A stretch of 64,000 bases of DNA from Aphidius gifuensis (Eukaryota > Arthropoda > Insecta > Hymenoptera > Braconidae), in contig NC_057788.1 of the NCBI RefSeq assembly GCF_014905175.1, positions 26,630,154 to 26,694,153 of the forward strand, written 5' to 3'. Shown here piece after piece: positions 1 through 13,900 of the stretch. The translations under genes and the position numbers were made by a program. Position 1 is the stretch's first letter. Every line of letters begins with the position of its first letter. Below the pieces are notes generated by a model. That model was not told the origin of the DNA and searched no databases. It saw only the letters and a program-made list of their open reading frames with translations.

Positions 1-3000
1 TTTATTTAATTTATTTAAAATAAAAGTATAATTTAAAATGCTATGAGTGTCAACAGTGACATTTCAAGCACAAATTTCGTGCGCATGTGTATGCATTTGT
101 GATAATATTTCTACAATGTCCGCCTCTTTTCTGTTTCACTAAAATTCAGATAAAAACTTTTCTACAGTGTAGACAAAATATTAAATATAAAAGTAAAAAA
201 TTTATATAAATGAAAGCTTTTTTTAATCTTATATTCCTACTTTAATTCGGATTATCATTATATTTGAAAAAAAAAAAATTAAATCTAGATCAAAAAATAT
301 TTTATACTGTTGTGTATTAATATTATTATTTTAAGATAGATGAAAATTTTATAAAACTACAAAAAATGAATAAACAAAGGTTTTATGGAAAATCTTCACG
401 AGTTTCACTAATTGCAGATAGAAACCATAATGATGCTGAAGCCTCTTTAATCTCAGTGGTAAGGTTAACGACATCCCAAGGCGACCCAAAGAAAAAAAAT
501 ACACCCGAGGATATTACTCCTTGCATAAAAGAAAGAAAAAAAAAAAAACAAAAGAAAAAATACATAAGAAAAAATAATAATCACGAAAAAAGAAAAATTT
601 CAAAAGACATGAAGAAAAAAAAAAAACCAGACAAGAAATATTTTTGAATACATATTTAAAAATAAAAAATAAATAATATAATTATCTTTAAATTATTAAT
701 CTATCATCATAATGTTGATAAAATATATATTTATTATTAAAATGGGGCATTTTTTTTTTTCTGACATAGTTTAAATATACACAGGCTTATATTTTAATGA
801 AATCAATACACTTTCGGTAACTTGAGTGAAAATCATGGCCTCGAGTTAATTAGCTGCTTGCCAAGATTAATATTAAACGCTGCAGGATATAAATTAAAAA
901 TATAAAAACAAGAAGGGTAGTGCGGTTAAAAAAGATGAAAAAAAAATTGAGAAGCAACACAGAGAAAGGGGGGTAGAGCGGAGATGTAAGGTTGACGATT
1001 TATAATTTTAATAGCCAACTCACTGGTCCTCTTTTGCCTCAAGTCTATTGACTTTAAAAACTCTCTACTTCTATTCTCTTAAAAATGTCATTTTTTCTTT
1101 AATGATTTTTTTTTTTTTTTTTTTCACTTTATCCCTTGGCACACTCACTCACCCCTCTTGAGTACTCTGCGCAAAATCTTTATACTTTAGAAGATGTACT
1201 AATTGCGAAGAAAGAAAAAAATCTTTTTGCCAAACACCTGAGGGATATTATTATGATTTTTTTTTTTTTTAAATTAAAATTTACCATAAAGATTTTCCAT
1301 TATATACATATTTTTTTTATTCATTTTATAATAAAAAAAATTAATTTAATAAGCTGTAGAGAAATTTTTGATATCAGAGTGTTCTTTATTGATCGACCAA
1401 AGTATATAAACATGAAAAGCTCTCACGAAGCGTTAATGGAATATTTTAATGACTAAACGAGGACCCTTAATCACAACATTTCCTTAACAAACGCGTGAAA
1501 TTAGAGATAAGTGGTTAGGCATCTATATCTTTGTCATCTAGCGTCAAATACGCTTTAGCAAGCGAGTCGTTTTGTCTACAATACGTAAACTATTGTTTAT
1601 ATCATAGATAATAATAATAAAAGAGGGAAGAAATAAAAACAAATATACAAATAAGGAAATGAAATCGAATACGACATCGTATAATTCAAAGTTTTGTTTA
1701 TTTTTTTTTTGGGTGTCTATTAAATAATATACCAACTTTATTGGAACTTTTTATATGATTAAAATAATAGCAGCACGTTTTTCGATTACGATAATTTTGT
1801 GCATACTAACGTGATGTGTCTCTTTTCACTGTCTTCTAAAATACACGTCTTAATCTTATGATAGAAACGTTTGTAAATTTACTTTGAATAATTTATTCAC
1901 ATGGAAATTCTTCATATGTTTAATGAAAAGTAATTTTCTAATCACGCAAAGGATAATTTTTATGCGAAAAAATTCCAAATATAATAAAAACAAATAAAAT
2001 TTGTGAAATATATCATGATACTTTGCAGAATCATAATTTACTTGAATGAAAAAGATAAAAGATAAATGGATAAAGTGAGAAAAGAAAAAAAAATATATAT
2101 ATAAAAGGGAAAAAAAAAATTCCAAGTTGACTGCTTTGTTAACACTTTTGGCCGTGTGAGATTTTCTTCTTTACAAATCGTCGCAACGACTTATGGTAGC
2201 TCATAAATTAAGACACCCCAGGAACTCATTTTCACGTTCACTGTAATGCGCGATAAAACTATCCAAAAAGTCGAAAATAAAGATAAAAAAAAGCTACTAA
2301 TTTCTAACAGGCAAAGAGAGGCAATTGTGGCGACGAAAGAATGTCACTTGAAGTTTGAACGAAAATTCAGAAACATTAATTTTTACCATCAGTAACTTTA
2401 TCGATCGTTAAATCTAAAAACTTTATCGCAAATATCTCATAAAATCAAAATCATAAAGTAAGACAAAGACAGAGACAAATAAAAAATAAAAATATATCAA
2501 ATTTTTTTATTTTTCATTTTATTTGACAAGTATAACGACAATTGTAATAAATGACTCTTGAATTTACCGGGTTCAACACTGAAAATACAAGCAACCCAAT
2601 TTCATCAAACCCTGATATAATAATAAAAAATAATATATATAATAATAAATAATAATAAAAAACAGTGAAAAGAAAGAAAAATAAAATAAATGTACACGAA
2701 AAAAAAAATATATATATAAATCGAGCAGCACCAACCACGACGTTTATATTACACTCGTCGAGATTGCTTTTAATCGATGCTCTCGAGCCTTTGTAAAATG
2801 CCGGAATAAAAAAAAAAAAGAAAATAACTAAAGAAGAAAAACGCGTCGGGGAGAAAACAGTACATAGAATGAAGTACTCTGAGTACTAGAGGCAAGGGAT
2901 AAAGTGGATTGAGTATATACGTTCACAAAAACTCAACAACAAAGTATACTGAATGTTATGTAAAACACGTGGCAACATGTACAACAAAACATCTACAAAT

Positions 3001-4583
3001 ACACATATTATTTAAAGTATAAAAGGGTATTCGCCAATTGTCACGTGTCGAATTACAAAACAAATAAAAAAATATATCAGAAATAATAATACAATGCTAT
3101 ATACTCCATAATGTATAATACGATTCACTTTATTATTTCTTAAAATATATTATGTATAGAAAAAAAAGTAGAGAAAAAAATCACTCGATGGCTTTTCGAA
3201 AAGAAAAATAAAGATAATAGTAAAATAAAGTGAATAGAAAAACCCAAAAAGTAAACGAACAAAAATGACAGAAGGTCAGGGTCGTATTCCACGTCTTAGT
3301 ATATTTTTCTTGTTCATCTTGCACGTTTGTTTTTTTTTTTTTTTTCACAAAAAAAAGAACGTGACTCTGAGGATGGCTATGTTTTTTTTTTCTGTGATCA
3401 AAACGTGTGTTACATTTATATTCTATATTCCACATAAATACACTATCACGTATTTATTTCGACCAACAATACGATTTGTTTTTTTTTTTTCCATGGCAAA
3501 TACGAATACTCGAATAATAAAAAAAAAAAGCACAAAAAATACATTCACAAATAAAAATTAATAAAAAAAAAATCTAAAGAAACAATGACACCGAGAAGAA
3601 TCAATATATCGAATCGCGTGAATTCTAGAAGAAAATTGATGTGAACCACAAAAGTACTCTATTGAATTTCGACGTCAATTAAGTTCTCTTCTCACGTCAC
3701 GTATATATAAATTGTAAAATTTATACATGTATTTGATGTAGACACACACACGTTGAGATATTTTAAGCACATACTCTATTATTTTTTTATGTTTTTATTT
3801 TCGTAAAATATCTATACGGTAGCAGTGAAATTCAGGATCATATATTATATATAGAGCTTTAAAGCATACGAGATGCAAATTCGTTGTACAAACGGGATAA
3901 CGTATCGATCCAAAAGCAAGAAAAAATAAATACTTTCAGGTCAAGTAGGAATTTATATTTTAATAATGACAGTGATTTTTGTGCATACATCGATCCATCA
4001 TAATTTAATATTTAATCATTAAACTCGACTTATTATTATTAGCATAAAAATATCAATCTTAATTTTTTAAATATATATTTTCAATTTTAGATATTAAATA
4101 AAAAAAAAAATCGTTTTATTAACATGTAAAGAAGATAAAAATGTATGATGATCAGTTTTAAAATAGGTCAAAGTTTTTTTTTTTTTTTGTTGATAAATAG
4201 TTCATTAAATAGTCATTAAAGCAGTGATCTTTGATCAAAATTCACTCTGATATAAAGACGCATAATACAAGCACCTAAATATATATGAGACAGTATTTAA
4301 GCTCAGTGAACTTTGACATTTTCTATTTTACTCAATCAATTTAAAATATTGTACACCACAACTTGAAATATAATATACAACAAAAATTACTTGTTTAATA
4401 TTTTTTTATAAACTTTTTAGTTTATAATTTTCAATTAAATTAATTAAAAATGATTAATAAATGAAATATATATAGGGTATTTAGTAAGTGAAATATGTTT
4501 TGTGGTAAAATATTGAAAATTCAAGAAGAAGGATAGTTATGTGACAGAAGTGGTGAGACAGGTTTTCAGGAGTAAAAAGAGAT

Positions 4584-4685
4584 ATGAAGCAAGGGATAGA
4601 GGTGTTTGCCAACATGAACCCCGAGGTGATGTGCGACTTTGCTGATGCCAAAGAGGGTCGTGTACTTCAAATAGAGTTTACCTAG
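4584..4685 (+). CDS. Candidate 33-residue small ORF, unrecognised
   Basis: An ATG opens 33 codons ending at TAG, running MKQGIEVFANMNPEV then MCDFADAKEGRVLQIEFT. Base composition is clearly richer in G and C than the surrounding hundreds of bases, and the peptide is not the low-complexity type found elsewhere in this region. The frame is open for only nine codons upstream of the ATG before a TGA, so it is not obviously the tail of a longer exon. I recognise no family. It could be a small peptide gene, part of a UTR exon, or chance. Confidence 0.15.
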   Translation: MKQGIEVFANMNPEVMCDFADAKEGRVLQIEFT

Positions 4686-7600
4686 ATATCTATATATATA
4701 TATGTATGATAATATACGAGGTGTCTATACACACTCATTTCCTCACATTTCCTGAGAAACGATACTCTCATACCCATCAAGATGCTTCTATCTTTTCGAT
4801 ATATATACTCTCTCTTATGCATCACAGTCTACATACATATATGCAAGGATAAAAGTATTTTTGAGTCGATGCTTTCATCAAGTAATAAACTCATAACTCA
4901 CTATCAAATGCATTTTTAATTCTTTAGTCTACTCTTTTTTTTTTATTATGTAATGAAAAAAAAATTTTTATACATTTTATAAAAAAAGTTATTTTGTTTT
5001 TCCGTGCAATTTTTCATTCTTATGTACCTTGGAAAATAAAAAAACGTAATGAAAATATCAAAGTGAAAAATAAAAAAGAGTTGAAAAAAAAACAAAAAAA
5101 AATGTAAACGATATATCCATAGAATAAAAAATCCGTTATGTTAATACAATGGAGCAAAGAAAATGGAAAAAATTGATTTTCAATATAAAAAAAAAAAAAA
5201 AACAATGTTAAAGTGAAAATAAAATAAGTTATCAAAGAGGTGGACGACCGAGTAAAAAACGATTTGAGTCTTGTGTCTCTACGTGCAGTTCACTATGTAC
5301 GATGGAAAATACTCGTAGTAGTCTCTTGAAAACGACGTTAAGCACGTTCCAAGTGTGAAAGATAGGAAACAGCCTCAAAACGGATTAAAAAAAAATAAAA
5401 AAAAAAACTAAAGAAATAACAAAGAACAAAAAAAATATAAAATTCAAGATAAAAAAAAGAAAAATTAAATAAAAAAAAAAAAAATCTGAGAGTGCTGGTA
5501 AATTCGTTTAAAGCATCTTTAGTCACCTCTCAGTTTTTTTTATTTTTTTTTTTTTCTAGTCCTTGTTTTATTTGTCCAATTGCTTGCCAGAAATCTCAGC
5601 ATCATTTATAGCTTTCAAGCACTCGTTAACCAATTTTCCAATTTTCAATTTAAATTTGAATCAAAGCCATTCACAATTCATTCGAATAAATAAAATTTCT
5701 CATAAAAATAAATTTAAAAAAACCCACACACACACTCACCTGATCCTCCTCGCTGGTTTTTTCTTTTCCTCTTTTTATGTATTTTATTTATTTAAATTTT
5801 CACCCATTGTCTTCTGAAAAAAAGAAAAATAATAATATTAAATAAATTTTTATTATATTATTATATGGAAAGAGGAAAAAAAAAAAAGTAGAATATATAT
5901 TCTCGCGTGTTTTCAACGTCAAAAATTGTTGGCAAAGGGGAAAAAGGTGTCGAGAAACTCGAATAGCTGAGACACAAATTCGATATGACACGAAACGAGC
6001 GTCGCACGTCTGCAAAAACGTTCCATTTTTCTTTTCTCATCATGCTATCTTCCCTTTTTTTTTTTATACTTTGCTAGTATTTTGCTTCAATGTTCTTTTT
6101 TCATTTTTATTTTATTTTTTTTTTTCTATTCTTGGTGCTCACCAGACAACAAGACACGAGACTGACGACAGAATAAAATGGGCGCGAAGTAGCAAGAAAA
6201 GAAGCCCCAAGATACTGACACACAAGGGGAAAAATATACGTAATACTTGTACTATATGACTCGAGAAAGTTGAAATAAAAAATATGTACTTGTGAAAAAA
6301 TATAAAAACATTGCTTATGTGTGGATGTGTTTATGTGTACATGTCATTTCCGTATGTGACAATATTTCCATATATTTTTCCAAGTGTTGCAGTGACGATG
6401 GCAATGCCGTTTGCATTTGTAAACATTTACCCGAGGGAATTTTACGTTTTTGATCGTAACATACAGTTTTGCCTGAAGGTGGTCTTTATATTTTAACTCA
6501 ATGTCAAAAAAGTTACATTTGACTTTTTCAACGATGCAAAAATTTTTCTTCATGAACATAAAAATTGTTCAATAAATTTTAAAGTTTTATTTTGATATCT
6601 ATTTTTTAAATATTTTATTGTGAAAAAAAAAAAAATATCCATCAAATCTTATATAGAATATTCCAGGAAAAATGTCTTTTTTCATTTATAAAATATTATT
6701 TTTCAAAAAAAAATGAAAAAATATATATATTTGATATGAAAATGTTTGAATAAATTTAATTTACATTTACTATCATTTTTATATTGACTAAATTGTTTGA
6801 TATAAAATAAAAATTTATCATTATTTTGAATTTTTTAAAAACAATTTTCATTTTATAAATTTAAAAAATGATTTTTATTAAAACTAGTGTAAAATTCAGT
6901 TGTATAAAATGAACAAAGATATATTTACAAAACATCGTGTCGACGATTAGGCAAATATTTTTTTGTTCTATTATATTTACACAAAGAAGCCCGGGTGAAA
7001 CGAATTGAATATATATGAAGACGCACATGAAAAGCTTAAAGCAACGATTGTCCATGTTGGCCCTCTGAGAGAGCATGCATACTCAACACGATGAGTTGGT
7101 GCCTCTTCAAGTCTTCTCTCTGACATAGACATATTGAAAAGAAACGAAAAAGATATTTAAAAAAAAAAAAAAATTAAAAGAAGAAAAAAAAGGCTAAACA
7201 CAAGGCTGCATTCATTTTCACCCTCTTTATTTATCATCATAATGACGATCATATATTCTGATAGACTCATATTCACTGACGTTGTAAATTATTTGAGCTT
7301 TTTTAAAAACCAACGAGTTTTAATCTGTTGGAACTTTTTTTTATCTTAGAATCAAAAGCATCTATTATCCTCGTTAAAGTAACACACGGATCCAAGTGCT
7401 AAATATGGTATTTATAATAACAAAAGGCTCAAACTGTTAATGGCATTTTATTTTTTAACCATTTTTTAAATTGAATGCGACAATCTAACAGACATGAATA
7501 AAATTTTAAAAAATATATCATATCACGTATTGATTAGTCGAAAATAAAATGACAACTGTGAAAAAAAATTATAATTAAAAAAGATAATAATAGTTATAGA

Positions 7601-8698
7601 AAGATAAAATAAAGAAAAAAAATTTATCTTTAATTTTGTCGGTTTTTCAGGATCTTGGAAAGCAATTTGTCGCAATTTATTGGCCTAGTGGACCAACCAA
7701 CTTTTTTACACCCACTTGTGATAGTTCAACGACTCTTTAATCCTTCGAAAACGAGTGATAAAAATAAAATAAAAAATAATAACCCTTTTTTTTTCAACAA
7801 TTTAAAATACATAATTACATCTTCGATCTTTATCCAGACAGCTAACTTGTAATTACATTTTCTTTATTTATTTATTTTTGTTTTTTTTTTTCACTTTTCT
7901 TTTACTGAAAAATCCAAATGATTGAATGTGCAATTATAAACCTTGTATATATAGAGATGATATAAAAAAATTGAAGAAATTGAAAATTTTATTAGTAAGA
8001 GAAAAATAAAAAAATAAATATATATATTGAGCACCTGGCAACAAATGATATTGGTTGTTCGTGCCAAAAGCATGGTGAATCCAATTTCTTTATTTTTTTT
8101 ATATTATCTTTTATTCTTCATTTCTCAGGCAATTCGTCGACAATACGAGGCGAACAAAAAAAAAAAAATTATACTGTAACACATGCAATTCAAGTAACGA
8201 TTCAACTGGCACCAGAATATGACAGAAAAAAAAATAGTTTTTCTCGAAAAATTAAAAAATTCAATATAAAATGAATTATTAATTAAATTAAATTTTAAAA
8301 ATTTAACAAAGAAGTAAAAGTTTATACAATTCATAGTATTAAATTTTATTTAATTAAAAAACTTGTCAAGTTTAATACTTGTATAGATGAAAGATGATGA
8401 TAAAGACGAGTTTGTGGTAATTATACGTGAAAATAAAGTATATATACATCTTATTGTGGATTTTAGTAAATGACAAGATGTAGACACCCAATGTGTAAAC
8501 TGAAGCATGTATGTGTGCGAATGTAAGTATACATGTAGTGCCTGTTATCGTGTATCTACCAGTATCTATATACACATAAACACAATCGTGTCATGATGAC
8601 AAGTAAAAGTGACTCGGCAATTCGATACAAACCATACCAAACTGTCATGGCAAAATGTGATGTAAACTACCACCACATACAACCAATAGTAAGTACAG

Positions 8699-8857
8699 GT
8701 TGCACGGTGTGTCCTCATGACGTCATTTCCGTCTGACACTGGTATTGTCCTCGGGAATACATTGTACCATGCGGGCTTTCTCTTCAATGAGACAACGGCA
8801 ATGAACTGTGCTCATGATACCCCGTGTTTCGCGAGGTTACCACTACTGCTACACAAG
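8699..8857 (+). other. Exon-like island, 53 open codons between acceptor-like and donor-like sites
   Basis: A tacag acceptor-like site is followed by 159 bases with no stop in phase 0, then by a gtaatt donor-like site after CACAAG. The encoded segment contains an N-glycosylation sequon (NETT) and three cysteines in the stretch FNETTAMNCAHDTPCFAR plus one near its start. GC content is well above the flanks. No family is recognised and no partner exon is obvious, so it could be an exon of an unknown gene or a conserved non-coding element. Confidence 0.2.
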
Positions 8858-10742
8858 GTAATTGTTCTCAAAGATCTCATTGTTATATATATCACAGAGA
8901 AAAAATGAATTAAAAAAAAAAAACTTTTCTTTTATCTATTTACTATTTTTTTTCTTTCGTCTATATACAAATATTATTATGATGAAAAATAATAATTCAA
9001 GTTGTTGTGGCTTAACATATTTTCAACGCAAATTGCATTGTTCAAAATTTAAAAATTTATTTTTCAATAAATAATGCTTACAAGAATTTTCTTTGAAATA
9101 GTCTGAGCCTGTCTCTTACTGCTGGACAAATTTAAACAATATCTACTGATGCGTTCTCTTGGGAGAAATTTAAACCGCTAGTTATAAATATAAAAATTGA
9201 AAAAAAAAAAATGGAATTTTTAATTTATCATATTTTATATTAAAGTAGACTTTGTAGAAAAGCCGAAAGGCTTAAAGTCCAGAGGTCAAGATGATAGAAG
9301 ACATTAAAAGCCACCAACGTCTTGAAGATATATATATTTTTTTATTTTTCTATTTTTTTTTGTGGCTGAACAAGTTTCCAGCGTACTTAAGTTTATAATT
9401 ATCGAACAGACACACTCTTCCTTCCTCATTTTTCATTCTACTCCCCCAGCTTGATCTCAAAGGAAGCAATTTCCTTTCAAATAAAAGCAATAATAATCAA
9501 AACAAATAAAGTAATGATTATTTTTCTTTTTAACTTTTTAATAATATATATTTAAAAAAAAATAGCATCGAAATAAAATTTTGCATTTAATTATTTACTC
9601 TTCAAGCTGAACTTTCAACACAAAACTTTTTGCTCAATCTAGCTAATTATCGACTCAGTGGTAGCTATATACATATATGTACTGATAAAATAGGTACATA
9701 GCTAAAATATATACCTTGAATATCGAAAATACGGAGGAGCCATACGATGCCACGAAGAAGATAGATGCAAAAAGCAATGGCTACCCTCTGGCGTCCACCT
9801 CATTTTACCAACATCCTTCTCAAGTTTTTCTATATACCATCATTCTGACTAAAACCCAACCTCTTTTTGTCTTTATTTAATTTCCAATTATATATATATA
9901 TCTCAACGCTTTCCTCTTTCTCATCATCATTATCATCATCTACCTTTTCATAACGAAACTCGTTAGACCTACTGTCCTCTTTAAAATGTAATCTCTCATT
10001 TCTTTTCATTATCAATACGCAAAAAAAAAAAAAGTAATACAACAAGCTGTACCTGAACAGATTTTAAATAAATCATTTTTTTACAACTACTTTAAATTAA
10101 CATTGTTCAGTCGTAATTATCCTGACATGACTGGTACTTTCATTAAATTTTTGATTACATGCATATTTATATTCCCATATAATATTTCAAAATTTTTAAA
10201 TAATAAATTATTATTTTAATTGATATAAATCTCTCGTGTTTTAATATAATAATTAACATTTAAAATTAATTACATTTTTTTCAACTAATTAATGAAATTT
10301 TAATTTAACCATAAAATTAGGAAAAAAAAAAAAATAATAACAATCTTGTTAATTTTTCATTCCATCGATCGTCAAGTTTCTCGTTGGTTTTAATCTTTCA
10401 TTTTTCGTCCCTGTTACGTTTATTATTTTTATTTTTTCCTTCAAATTTTCTTTGCTCTATGAAGAGAAAATCGCTGAGCGCTAGTTAAAATAAAGAACTT
10501 GATATTGGAATATAGCCTGGGGTTTGACGAGGGTATATGTACGATGAAAAAGAAAAAAAAAAAAAGAGAATAAAGAAAGCAAAGTTTTATTTTCTTTTAG
10601 ACGCTTATTAGTAAGTTGACGAGGCCATGTTTTTTGCCATAGAAAACCTTTGGAACATTTTACCATAGAACCCTACGATAGTTAAAAAAATAATAATAAC
10701 CATGATGCATTTTGTTTTTTTTAAATTTTTTTTTCACTCAAT

Positions 10743-10946
10743 TTATATGCACATTTTATCATCACAACTTTGAAAGAGATTCAACTCGTCAAACAAAAGG
10801 ATAGGTGGGTTGCAGCACTTGGACATTTGAGATATATCAGTGGTAATTAATCGATGACACGTACACCAGGGTCCTTTTGGTTCACCCGTTTCATATTGGA
10901 CACACACAGCATTGCAACTTGTGAATATGAATAACCACTTAATTTC
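10743..10946 (-). CDS. Candidate terminal exon of a cysteine-rich protein, unrecognised
   Basis: On the minus strand a cttcag acceptor-like site is followed by 67 codons ending in TAA. The predicted segment has eight cysteines, at residues 11, 15, 28, 30, 44, 45, 61 and 66, with motifs such as GEPKGPWCTCHRLI and SKCCNPP. Such dense, spaced cysteines suggest a secreted disulfide-rich domain, and the composition is unlike the low-complexity frames around it. No ATG or signal peptide lies in the exon. An upstream exon should be at higher coordinates, but I could not identify one. I do not recognise the family. Confidence 0.25.
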   Translation of the reverse strand, partial: EIKWLFIFTSCNAVCVQYETGEPKGPWCTCHRLITTDISQMSKCCNPPILLFDELNLFQSCDDKMCI

Positions 10947-13900
10947 CTGAAGCACGTATAGTTTTAAAATAAATTTTTTTACAAGCCAATATGACTTTCT
11001 AATTAATATTTTCCATAATCTTTTAAAATTTAATTTAAGCATATATGTACGCTATATAGTTTTCATTTTTTTTTTTTTCCAAGTATTATGTTTCTTTTTA
11101 TGTAAGGGTTGAATTAACGTTTTGTGTAGGTGCAGGTGTAACCATATTACTAATTGGATAATTTTGAAGCCTCTTCAATGTGAGTTGAGAAGCAATGCTA
11201 TATATTTGCATACATAAAACACATACGTTTACTTTTATAGTTAAAGAGAAAGAAAGATAGCTAGAGAGAAAAGCCGTCAATTGTGTTCTAAATAGAACCC
11301 AGTTAATTCCCGGCTGAATTTATATTTCCTTGGGAATTTGATAGGCAAGTCAGAATTTTGAGCTTCATTCCTTAATTAGCAAGTTGAGGGGAGAAGTAGA
11401 AAGTTCGCGAATGCAAGGTGCGAAAAAGCAAAGAGTGGGTGTGACTCTGAAACAATTTAAAAAAGGTGCATTTTCAAGCCTGGGAAATCAATAAAGCTCG
11501 CCTGATTGTCAACCTATTATTTTTTTTTATTATTAATATTTAATTTTTCATGATTCTTTTAAATTCTTTTTTCATTAAATTGTTTTTTTATCATTCTTTT
11601 TTTATATTGAAATATATTTGAAATATTTTAATAATTTTTTATCGGTTAAATATTTTAAATTTAAAAAATAATAATAATATCAAAAGACTAAATTTGTTTG
11701 TATATTTATTTTTTCGTGATTTTTATAACTGAAAAAATATTATATTTGAGTGATCTCAAACTTATAAAATTAAACTTAAATGTAATTAAATGTGGAAAAA
11801 GAAAAAAAAATTGTACATTACAAAATTAGCATGATATTAAAAGTTTTATGAAATGCTTACAAAAAAAGGACTAACATGACTGGAGTGGGTGCTTGAATCA
11901 TTAAGGGTAATTCAAGAATTTCAAGCTGGATGTTAGTAATGGTGAACAGGTTCATGAGAATAACCGGAATTCTGTATAATATGCTGTGTCGTGAAGTTTA
12001 TACAAGTATGAAGCGAGCTTGTGAATTTTCTATTTACGATAAGTAAATAAATGCAAAGTGTTGATGACCTAGTTGCTTCATGCTGAGTGTCAAGATATAG
12101 GCATACAATAATAAATTTATTTATACTTTGAATAAACTTTAGTGGCAACTTGGTGATGACATTTTCATTGACACGACCAACTGATACATTTTCAATTCTA
12201 ACGATTTGAAATGTTTGATATATTTATCTACCCCACTATATATATAAAACCAATGAGTCAACGACACTTTGCTGAGAGTTCAAAATATATATCTGATCAA
12301 TAACGTATACAATAAAACAATTCAACAAAATGAATGCAAATCATTTATTTTAAATAGTGCCACTATTAGTATAACTCTTTTTTTCAAAAAACAAAAAGCT
12401 CATTCGTGAGGATTATCATATATAAACGCTATTTGATGTACATGCGTGGGACTTTGGGTGTTGTAACAAGCGACCAACGGGAGTGTTCAAAGAAAATCAA
12501 ATATTAACGTGATAAATATTAAATTCTAACAACGCTATATACTAATGAAAAAGAGCATTCATTTTAAACAAAGACAAATATACTTTTTCATAAAAAAAAT
12601 AGCATTAATATATTTTTATAAAAATAAAAATTCCCTTTTATAAATATAATTGATATTAAAAAATTTCCCAAGTATACAAAATTACAAAATATTAAATTTT
12701 TTTTTCGTATATCATTTTACATCAAAGGAAATAAATTTAATTTTCAACAAAAACCAATTATTATTTAATTATTATATATATGTCCTTTTTAATAAAGCTA
12801 TACCATAATATTTTTGTCGATGATGATACAATTTTTGCAATCGGATTCGTTATGATAGTAAATAAATGAAAAGCGTTTCATTTTAGTGTTTTTTATATTT
12901 TTTGTTTTTCAGTCAACAATAACTAAATTCGCATATAGGGTATATAAATGTATACACCAAAAATATATGTATAAATTTTACACGATAAAGGTTAAAACAA
13001 TTAGCAGTAAATTTTGGGTGCCTGCACGTTGACTGTGGTGAACGCGTGGCAACGTGTCGCCTGTTTTAGTCGTATTACAACATCAACTTGCACTCATTCT
13101 CTCTCACTCTTGTCCTGCCCTAGAAATTTTGCAAACTATGCATTATCCTAACGAATATACAGTAGGACACTTTAAACAACACCTCGTTCAATTTCATTTT
13201 TTTTTTTATGCCTAAAAAAAAAAAAAGAGTTGACAAAAAAAAATAGAGTATTTTTCCTAGCCCCATAAATCTCGAGAAAAAAATGTCACAAAAAAAAAAA
13301 CGACAAAAGACTAAAAATTCATGGTACATTTTTTCGTGATGAAAATAAAAATGTAAATGTTGAAATGAAATAAAAAAATAAAATAGTAATCATAAAGCTG
13401 AATGAAATGAGGGTAGAAAAAAAAATAAAAAATTAACATTAGATGGACAAGAAATAAAAATATAAGAGAAAAGACACAAAAGGCACAAAGTGCGGGTAAT
13501 ATATTGTTGATTACCCGGTACATCCTGCTGGCACACCCACTCGTTAAAATAAAAATATAAAAATTTTAATAAAAAAAAATAAAATTATTCAGTTGAATAA
13601 TCACACAAGCACTCGGAAAAGTATAAAGTGCAACGTTATTATATATAATAAATTCAATTGAAATTATATTTTATTGAATTGAAAAATAAAAAAATTAAAT
13701 TATTGGTATTATGAAATATTTGAAAAAAATTCAACTGCTTAAATTTATGTTATTATATTCTGGCTATGGAGGTTTTATTATGTTGCTTTATACTGACGCT
13801 AATTTATCATATTCAATATATCACACAAAAATTAAATTAACTTTATGATTGATATATAGTTTAAAATTTTCATCTTTATTTGCATGAAATAGTATGAAAT

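Noticed and set aside
366..647. 93-codon open frame, lysine-rich in its second half
   Set aside because: The second half is a translation of A-rich repeats. The first half is not recognisable and has only one weak donor-like GTAAGG. Too little support.
1136..1456. 106-codon open frame
   Set aside because: It starts with a non-ATG codon, runs through poly(T) and has no recognisable domain.
6071..6259. Hydrophobic frame resembling a signal peptide, considered as the Dscam2 leader
   Set aside because: No ATG start, and hydrophobicity comes from a poly(T) run. A GT in phase 1 exists but without a convincing donor.
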